The translations under genes and the position numbers were made by a program. From positions 434,001-498,000 of the forward strand of contig NZ_WIXI01000051.1 of assembly GCF_009617585.1 (NCBI RefSeq): a stretch of 64,000 nucleotides of DNA, given 5' to 3'. This document shows positions 58,394-64,000 of the stretch, in pieces; position 1 is the stretch's first letter; every line of letters starts with the position of its first letter. A model generated the notes under the pieces. The model did not search any database and was not told the DNA's origin. It saw only the letters and a list, made by a program, of their open reading frames with translations. Origin of the DNA: Endobacterium cereale (lineage in GTDB: Bacteria > Pseudomonadota > Alphaproteobacteria > Rhizobiales > Rhizobiaceae).

Positions 58394-59590
58394 TCAGGCC
58401 GCGACCGGCTGCGCCAGCAGCGTCTTCAAAGCCAGTTCGGCCTCGGCGGCACGTTCCGACCGTTCGACGAAGCCGCCGCCATAAACGCGCGAATCTGCGC
58501 CTTCGCCGGAATAAAGAACGCAGGCCTGCCCCGGCGCCACGCCGGCCTCGCCAACCGCGAGATCGACATAGATGCCGATTTCATCCGCATGCAGCACCGC
58601 CGGCGCCGGTGGGCGGGTGGATCGCACCTTGGCGAAACAGGAAAAGCCGTTTGCCGCGTCGGCAGCAAGCGAACCGTCACCGATCCAGTTGACGTCGCGC
58701 AGGTAGACGCGGTGCGTATCGAGCGCCTCTTTCGGGCCGACGATGACGCGGCGCGAACGGGCATCGAGATAAACCACGTAAAGCGGCTCGCCGGTCGCAA
58801 CGCCGATGCCGCGACGCTGGCCGATCGTATAATGGAGAATACCCTCATGACGGCCGAGAACACGGCCATCGATATGGACGATATCCCCGCCAAGCGCCGC
58901 GTTCGGCTTCACCTTGTTGATGATATCGGCGTATTTGCCCGCCGGCACGAAACAGATGTCCTGGCTGTCGGCCTTCTTGGCAACGACGAGGCCCATCTCT
59001 TCCGCCATTTCGCGCACCTGCGCCTTGCTCATGCCGCCAAGCGGAAAACGCAGGTAATCGATCTGTTCCTGCGTGGTGGCAAACAGGAACCAGCTCTGGT
59101 CCCGATCGCTGTCGATCGGGCGATAAAGCGCGCGACGGTTCGGGTTGTCGGCGGACGGATTGAGCGACGAGCGGATGTAATGACCTGTCGCCAGTGCATC
59201 GGCGCCGAGTTCCTTTGCCGTCGCCAGCAGATCGGCAAATTTTACCGTCTGGTTGCAGGCAACACAGGGGATCGGCGTTTCACCCATGGCATAGGCTTCG
59301 GCAAACGGATTGATCACCGTTTCGCGAAAACGCTTTTCATAGTCGAGCACGTAATGCGGAATGCCCAGCGTTTCCGACACGCGGCGGGCATCGTCGATAT
59401 CCTGACCGGCGCAACAGGAGCCGGCACGGTGCACGGCGGCGCCATGGTCGTAAAGCTGCAGCGTGATGCCGAGCACATCATAGCCCTGCCGCTTCAGAAG
59501 CCCGGCAACAACGGAGGAATCCACGCCGCCCGACATGGCGACGACAACGCGCGTGTCTTCCGGCCTCTTGTCAAAATCCAGCGTGTTCAC
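58394..59590 (-). CDS. mnmA: tRNA-specific 2-thiouridylase MnmA
   Basis: The 398-residue enzyme has the PP-loop SGGVDSS, catalytic Cys residues in IPCVACNQTVKF and SQDICFVPAG, and the C-terminal GQRRGIGVATGEPLYVV beta domain. It installs sulphur at position 2 of wobble U34 in Lys, Glu and Gln tRNAs. The GTG at 59590 after GAGAGAG is the likely start, giving M-NTLDFDKRPEDTRVVV; the frame is open to 59620. It lies 170 bp upstream of tRNA-Met on the same strand. Confidence 0.95.
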   Translation of the reverse strand: MNTLDFDKRPEDTRVVVAMSGGVDSSVVAGLLKRQGYDVLGITLQLYDHGAAVHRAGSCCAGQDIDDARRVSETLGIPHYVLDYEKRFRETVINPFAEAYAMGETPIPCVACNQTVKFADLLATAKELGADALATGHYIRSSLNPSADNPNRRALYRPIDSDRDQSWFLFATTQEQIDYLRFPLGGMSKAQVREMAEEMGLVVAKKADSQDICFVPAGKYADIINKVKPNAALGGDIVHIDGRVLGRHEGILHYTIGQRRGIGVATGEPLYVVYLDARSRRVIVGPKEALDTHRVYLRDVNWIGDGSLAADAANGFSCFAKVRSTRPPAPAVLHADEIGIYVDLAVGEAGVAPGQACVLYSGEGADSRVYGGGFVERSERAAEAELALKTLLAQPVAA

Positions 59591-59790
59591 GAAACTCTCT
59601 CGATATGTTTTGGCGCCCACTTTCCAGCGGCGGATGATGGGCAGGGACGCGGGTTCGACTGCGACCGGGCCCTTTCAGGTCTGCCGGATATAGAAAGGAA
59701 AGTGTTGAAGCGCAAGACGAGCCGGCGCGCGGGTGTCGGGCGGCTTTTGCATGGCTCCGTTCGAATGGGTGCCGCTCTGCAGATTTCCCC

Positions 59791-60117
59791 TCAATCTCCC
59801 TCGCCCGACCAGTAATGTTCGACGATCTTCTGCTCGCTGCGGATGAGATGGCCGGCCATGACCGGATTGCCGCCTTTCATGGTCTCGATATCGGCACCGC
59901 ATAAAATCAGGAACATGTTCTGGTGCAGGACAGCAGCAAAATATTCGATAGGCGGCGGGCTTTCCGTGAGATCAGTGGTCGGCCAGGCGTCTGCTGCCTG
60001 TTTCGTTGCTTCTTCGAGTGCGTTCTGGACCGCCGCCATCAACCCCTCACCGGCACGTTGGATGGTATCGACGACCTGCTGCTCAGTCGGCGTAAAAACG
60101 GTGCAGGAATTGCTCAT
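59791..60117 (-). CDS. hypothetical protein, 108 aa
   Basis: The soluble protein begins MSNSCTVFTPTEQQVVDTIQ, contains the helix GEGLMAAVQNALEEATKQAADAW and a hydrophobic IEYFAAVLHQNMFLILCGAD, and ends EQKIVEHYWSGEGD. ATG 60117 follows GGGAG at 8 nt. It is a stand-alone gene and no family is recognised. Confidence 0.65.
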   Translation of the reverse strand: MSNSCTVFTPTEQQVVDTIQRAGEGLMAAVQNALEEATKQAADAWPTTDLTESPPPIEYFAAVLHQNMFLILCGADIETMKGGNPVMAGHLIRSEQKIVEHYWSGEGD

Positions 60118-60277
60118 CTGACGATCTCCCATGGAATCGCGACGGGTACCGCGCAACCTCAGTATGAGAGGTGATTGTGTCGGCTTTGGGCTGGAGTGAA
60201 CGATACGCTCCCATGCCCGATCTTCACCACACGCACGTTTGGCCGGCCACAATAGTCAGGCATTCACCGTCATGCGT

Positions 60278-61450
60278 TCACCGGGAAGGCCAGGTCCAGG
60301 CAGGCGCGTCAATTCCTTCCGCCACCGTCTCGCCAAGAACCTTCTTGAGCGTGATCAGGAAAGCGTCACCTTCAGCATCCAGCCCCGCCACCAATTGATC
60401 GGCATGCGAAACCACGATGAGTTGCGAGCGCCTGCTGGCCTGCAGGATCAAGCGGGCAAGTGGCGCAAGAAGATCTGGATGCAGGCTGGTTTCAGGCTCG
60501 TTCAGAACCATCAGGGCGGGTGGTCGGGGCGTCATCAACGCCGCGACAAGCAGCAGGTAACGCAAGGTACCATCGGACAGTTCGCTGGCAGCCAGCGGCC
60601 GCAACAAGCCCCGTTGCCGCATCAGCAATTCAAAGCGGCCACGATCCTCGGTCACCTCGACGGCGCTGCCGGGAAAGGCATCCTCGATCGCCTCATGGAA
60701 TTCGGCGGCATCGCCGATTTCGAGAATTGTGGCGATGGCTGCCGCCAGATCCGCGCCGTCGGATGCCAGGACCGGCGTTCTGGTCCCCACCTGCGCCTGG
60801 CGGACAGGTGCATGCGGGTCGGTGCGAAAATGATCGTAAAAGCGCCAGCCATTCATCTGGGCGCGAAGATACAGCAGTTCGGGAAGATTTTGGGGATCGG
60901 CCGACTGCGTCATCATGCTTTCGAATGCTGCAAGATCATGCAGCAGGACCTGACGGCGAGCATCGCCCGACAGCGCGGTGACGACCGCTCCCCGGCGTTC
61001 GGCAAAGACGTTGCGGCGGCTAAGCTCCTCGCCCGCCCAGACGGCCTCCGCCTTTATTTCCGGATCGAGCGCAAAATAGACGGGCGACGGCGGTGGTGGT
61101 TTTGGTGGCTGCGGCAAGCCGAGATCAATCGCATATCCGTAATCTTCCGAGGCAAATCCCAGCTTGAGCGCGACCGGATGTTTACGACCGGTGCCCTGTA
61201 CGGGCACGCTGCCGTCCTTCATGCCGCGTGAAAAGGCTTCAGGTCCCGCCCAGATCGTCGATTGCAGACCGCCTTCCGCAGCCAATGAGGCGATGGCCCG
61301 CCCCTGCGCGACATCGGCGAGAAGCCGAAGCGCACGATAGAAGCTCGACTTGCCTGCGCCATTCGCGCCGGTCACGACGGTCAGTTTTTCAAGCGGCAGA
61401 ACCAGATTACGAAGAGAGCGATAGCCCGAAATGGCAATGGTGAGGATCAT
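60278..61450 (-). CDS. AAA-type ATPase (RecF/OLD-like, AAA_21)
   Basis: The 390-residue protein begins ILTIAISGYRSLRNLVLPLE and has Walker A GANGAGKSS, a signature-like ELSDGTLRYLLLVAAL, Walker B PALMVLNEPETSLHPDL and a His switch in LIVVSHADQLV. These features place it with SMC/RecF-like ATPases used in DNA repair or defence. A C-terminal TOPRIM (OLD nuclease) domain is absent. It has no obvious partner gene, so the effector is unknown. Confidence 0.85.
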   Translation of the reverse strand: MILTIAISGYRSLRNLVLPLEKLTVVTGANGAGKSSFYRALRLLADVAQGRAIASLAAEGGLQSTIWAGPEAFSRGMKDGSVPVQGTGRKHPVALKLGFASEDYGYAIDLGLPQPPKPPPPSPVYFALDPEIKAEAVWAGEELSRRNVFAERRGAVVTALSGDARRQVLLHDLAAFESMMTQSADPQNLPELLYLRAQMNGWRFYDHFRTDPHAPVRQAQVGTRTPVLASDGADLAAAIATILEIGDAAEFHEAIEDAFPGSAVEVTEDRGRFELLMRQRGLLRPLAASELSDGTLRYLLLVAALMTPRPPALMVLNEPETSLHPDLLAPLARLILQASRRSQLIVVSHADQLVAGLDAEGDAFLITLKKVLGETVAEGIDAPAWTWPSR

Positions 61451-61558
61451 GGTGGCACAATTCTCACGGAATATGGAGGCAGGGCAAGCGTGTTGCGCTG
61501 ATGGCGCAGGCTTTCACGCGCCTTTGCCCGAAGGCATCTGCAGGCGCGACGGCTTCAT

Positions 61559-61780
61559 CTATTCGTAGATTTTGGCAGCGGCGAGCAGGGTCGCGGCATG
61601 TTGCCATGGGTTTTCGGGAAAAGCCTGCGGCCGGTCGTTTGTCCATGCCTCCATAGCCTCGAGAAAGGAGGCAAGGTCGCGATTTTCCCAATCGCCGACA
61701 TCGGGATTTTGCAGGCTCACACTCAACTGCCTGAGAAAGATCAAAAAACTGTCGCGATCATGGACGAGATTGGAGTTCAT
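61559..61780 (-). CDS. small DUF7660-like protein
   Basis: The 73-residue protein has DRDSFLIFLRQLSVSLQN, WENRDLASFLEAMEAWTND and ENPWQHAATLLAAAKIYE, the pattern I recall for DUF7660, often near polymorphic-toxin immunity genes. ATG 61780 lies 2 bp from the ATG of the divergent gene and no ribosome site is visible, so expression would need a promoter inside its neighbour. Confidence 0.7.
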   Translation of the reverse strand: MNSNLVHDRDSFLIFLRQLSVSLQNPDVGDWENRDLASFLEAMEAWTNDRPQAFPENPWQHAATLLAAAKIYE

Positions 61781-61782
61781 CA

Positions 61783-62178
61783 ATGCACCATGGCATAACT
61801 ATCGAGTGCGAGAAAAGCATCTTCAAGGAAACAAGAATTGGACTATTCAGCTCCAAAAAATTCATACCCGTTCCTAAAAAAATGCACCCTGACCTGCGCA
61901 TTGCTATCGCACAATTTTCACTCTGGGTCGCCAATGGATCGGTTGGACATCCCATTCTCGAGAATGTCGATTATTCAGAGGTGCTGCAGGAGCCGAGCGC
62001 CATGGAGCGGCTCTATTTCATCTTCACCAACTGCCTGGAACTGGACGAGGAAGGGGCGCCAACCAACGCGCGCCACGCCGAAGAGCGCGCAGCCCAGTGG
62101 CTGCGACAATATTGCGAGCGCGATCATGTCATCGACCCACCTCTGAGCGATGAGGAATATAACGGGCATATGTATTGA
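61783..62178 (+). CDS. small immunity-like orphan protein, 131 aa
   Basis: The C-terminal 98 residues look conserved in style: MHPDLRIAIAQFSLWVANGS, NCLELDEEGAPTNARHAEER and AAQWLRQYCERDHVIDPP. The first 33 residues are encoded by AT-rich DNA. ATG 61783 follows TTGGAG at 7 nt; an ATG at 61882 is an alternative that starts at the conserved block. It resembles small rhizobial proteins (DUF7677-like, from memory). Confidence 0.68.
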   Translation: MHHGITIECEKSIFKETRIGLFSSKKFIPVPKKMHPDLRIAIAQFSLWVANGSVGHPILENVDYSEVLQEPSAMERLYFIFTNCLELDEEGAPTNARHAEERAAQWLRQYCERDHVIDPPLSDEEYNGHMY

Positions 62179-62195
62179 TGCCCTGACCACAACGC

Positions 62196-62582
62196 TCACG
62201 CCTCCAGTGGCCAGCGATCCGGCCGTCCGGCGCGGATGTAATCGAGATATTCGCTTTGGCCAATCAGCGCGTTGGTCCAGCGGGTTCTGTCCGCGCCAAT
62301 CTTTTCCTGCGCAAGGGCAAGCGCTGCCTCAACATCATCGAATGTCGCGACAGGCCCCTCGTCGTCCTCATCGGTCAATGTGGGAAAATCATATAAATCC
62401 AGAAATTCCTCGTCGCCGATATCCTCGGCATCATAGACCCATAATTCGATGACACCCCGGGTCGGGCGCAACTCGACATGGCGGATACAGCCGGGATCTT
62501 CCGGGCTCTTCCCGAGAAACTGTTCAACGGACTTGCCGCGATTGAGAGCGCTCGAAATATAGTCGTCGTCAAGATAACGGAT
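62196..62582 (-). CDS. acidic orphan protein with no standard start codon
   Basis: The frame reads IRYLDDDYISSALNRGKSVE, QFLGKSPEDPGCIRHVELRP, IELWVYDAEDIGDEEFLDLY and ends RAGRPDRWPLEA, clearly protein-like from ATC 62582 onward. The in-frame TGA at 62589-62591 leaves only CCA-GCC before this ATC, and no ATG, GTG or TTG occurs until TTG 62471. CAGGTGA lies at normal ribosome-site distance from the ATC. Either ATC is used, or the start codon has been lost by mutation or sequence error. Family unknown. Confidence 0.6.
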   Translation of the reverse strand: MRYLDDDYISSALNRGKSVEQFLGKSPEDPGCIRHVELRPTRGVIELWVYDAEDIGDEEFLDLYDFPTLTDEDDEGPVATFDDVEAALALAQEKIGADRTRWTNALIGQSEYLDYIRAGRPDRWPLEA

Positions 62583-62706
62583 GGCTGGTCACCTGCTCTG
62601 GCGCGCGCGGATCAGGTCCAGCGCGAATGGATCGACGATTGCCCCTGTAAATCGAAATGCTGACGGCAGCAAAGGACCAATCGCCAAGGCGGCTGGTCGC
62701 GTCCCC

Positions 62707-64000
62707 TCAAGCCCGCCGATGTGTTCCCACATGCATCTGCGCCGAATGCCGCAACAACACGGCGGCGGCATCGCAGTCGACGGCTCTGGAAAACAGATAG
62801 CCCTGCCCGAGCGCACAGCCGAGATCCATCAGCTGGGCCGCCTGCGCATTTTCCTCAATACCTTCGGCCACGACACGGATGCCGAGTTTCCTGGCAATAT
62901 CGATGACACCCTCGACGATGAAGGCAGCCGGATCACGCGGGCGCAGGCGATCGGTGAAGGACTTGTCGATCTTGATGATATCCACCGGCACCGTCAAAAG
63001 ATGGGTGAGCGAGGCAAAACCCGTGCCGAAATCATCCAGCGCGACGCGCAGGCCGCTTGCGCGCAGCTGCCGGATCTCATCGCCGATATCGAACCCGCCC
63101 TGCCCGAAATAGACGGATTCGGTGACTTCCACGATCACATGTTTCAGCGGCACGCCGGCATCGGCGAACACAGCGCAGATACGTTCGTTGAGATTGCCGC
63201 CGGCAAGGTCGGCAGCCGATAGATTGACGCCGACATGCTGCAGCGCCAGGCCCTCGTCCAGCCAGCCGCGCATGTCGCGCGCCACCTGTTCCAGCATGCA
63301 TTGTGTCAGTTCGGCCGCCACCTGTGCGTCCTTGGTGGCCTCGTGGAAATGCGCGGCCGAGACGATATCGCCACTTTGCGTACGCATGCGTGCCAGCGCC
63401 TCGAAGCCGACGACCTGGCGTGTGTCGAGCCGCACAATCGGCTGGTAATACGCATGGATGCGCGCCTGCGCCAGCGCCAGGCCGACATCGCGGATGGCGC
63501 GGAAACGGCGGGTAATGGCAGTGCCCAGGCCATCGGCAAACTGCACATACTGGCCGCGGCTGCGCTCCTTGGCGTGGTAAAGCGCCAGATCGGCATTCTG
63601 AAGAACTATGTCGGGTGTTTCACCCTCAGCGGCGAGCGCACCACCGATCGTCGCTTTCGGAAACACGACATGGCCGGCGCAGTTGCAGGAATCCGACAGC
63701 GACGACAGGATGTCTGTGGCCATCCGTTCCAGATCGTTCGGCGCATTGTCGCGATAGACGATGATCGCAAATTCGTCGCCGCCCAGGCGGAATGTGCTGT
63801 CCGGCCCGCCAAGGGCCGCGGCGCGGGCAGCGACCGTCTGGATCAGGCCATCGCCGGCCGCATGGCCAAACGTGTCATTGGCCAGTTTCAGGTTGTCGAT
63901 ATCGACCAACAGGATGCCCCACGGGCTGATTGCATTGTCGAGCCCCGCAAGCACCCTGTTGAAACGGGCGCGGTTGGGAAGGCCGGTGAGCGCGTCGGTA
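62707..64000 (-). CDS. GGDEF-EAL cyclic-di-GMP protein (5' end outside window)
   Basis: The frame is open to the window edge, where it reads TDALTGLPNRARFNRVLAGL, the standard opening of a GGDEF domain. FRLGGDEFAII is intact, followed by an EAL domain with VVGFEALARM, ALDDFGTGFASL, IKIDKSF and VAEGIEENAQ. Both active sites appear complete. The sensory N-terminus is not visible. It ends MHVGTHRRA at the TGA 62707. Confidence 0.92.
   Translation of the reverse strand, partial: TDALTGLPNRARFNRVLAGLDNAISPWGILLVDIDNLKLANDTFGHAAGDGLIQTVAARAAALGGPDSTFRLGGDEFAIIVYRDNAPNDLERMATDILSSLSDSCNCAGHVVFPKATIGGALAAEGETPDIVLQNADLALYHAKERSRGQYVQFADGLGTAITRRFRAIRDVGLALAQARIHAYYQPIVRLDTRQVVGFEALARMRTQSGDIVSAAHFHEATKDAQVAAELTQCMLEQVARDMRGWLDEGLALQHVGVNLSAADLAGGNLNERICAVFADAGVPLKHVIVEVTESVYFGQGGFDIGDEIRQLRASGLRVALDDFGTGFASLTHLLTVPVDIIKIDKSFTDRLRPRDPAAFIVEGVIDIARKLGIRVVAEGIEENAQAAQLMDLGCALGQGYLFSRAVDCDAAAVLLRHSAQMHVGTHRRA

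Noticed and set aside
62589..62816. 75-codon minus-strand frame between the GGDEF-EAL gene and the ATC-start gene
   Set aside because: Most of it overlaps the 3' end of the GGDEF-EAL gene in another frame; the remaining 118 bp show no motif or ribosome site. A pseudogene remnant is possible but unsupported.

Overview
The window is a stretch of alphaproteobacterial chromosome, very probably from the Rhizobiaceae (Agrobacterium/Rhizobium group). The evidence is the CtrA-SciP-ChpT cell-cycle module with its CcrM-type GANTC sites, EipA, a RpoH sigma factor of the rhizobial RpoH1 type, OpgC, DUF1127 and DUF3008 small proteins, and GGAAC-N16/17-CGTT promoters of the EcfG/RpoE2 general stress sigma factor. 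Base composition looks uniformly GC-rich by eye (not computed), with a few poorer patches at about 4.6, 45.9-46.7, 56.7-57.8 and 61.75-61.95 kb. I see no rRNA, insertion sequence, phage or CRISPR array.

Layout. 1-4.4 kb: fatty acid beta-oxidation operon (acyl-CoA dehydrogenase, thiolase, FadJ-type enzyme). 4.5-12.2 kb: a CHASE4-GGDEF-EAL protein, a DEAD-box helicase, a Cys/Met-metabolism PLP enzyme and OpgC. 12.4-17.8 kb: a transporter-fused hybrid histidine kinase, mscL and an aminotransferase. 18-24.8 kb: a cell-cycle and envelope neighbourhood (polyprenyl-phosphate sugar transferase, sciP, pqiA-like, fliJ, ctrA, an atypical response regulator, chpT, eipA, a membrane-anchored coiled-coil protein). 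24.8-32.5 kb: RNA modification enzymes, an AraC regulator with metal-site and DUF1127 small proteins, rpoH, and a PepSY/DUF2946 pair. 32.5-44.3 kb: a large unknown membrane protein, purA, a transporter, cell-wall enzymes (SLT-like lipoprotein and L,D-transpeptidase), a ring-cleaving dioxygenase/hydrolase pair and the galE-gloA-ung operon. 44.5-45.8 kb: a likely haem-iron operon (DUF454, IsdG-type monooxygenase, HutX).

The most notable region is 46.9-56.1 kb. Genes for DUF3008, a 72-aa acidic protein, a nucleotidyltransferase/metallophosphoesterase pair, treZ-treY, two tandem 24-aa membrane peptides, an 82-aa protein and a 113-aa secreted protein each sit downstream of a GGAAC-N16/17-(near)CGTT element. 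This reads as a local cluster of general-stress-response genes that includes several undescribed small proteins. A further perfect element precedes opgC, which would link periplasmic glucan substitution to the same response. The tandem peptides (54049-54239) were found by reading the minus strand.

At 56.2-64 kb lie an orphan QueC-like PP-loop protein downstream of a tRNA-Met with an odd acceptor stem, then mnmA, an AAA ATPase, a run of small immunity-like orphan genes (one lacking any ordinary start codon), and a GGDEF-EAL protein cut by the window end. Functions are inferred from motif recognition only; no database search was run.
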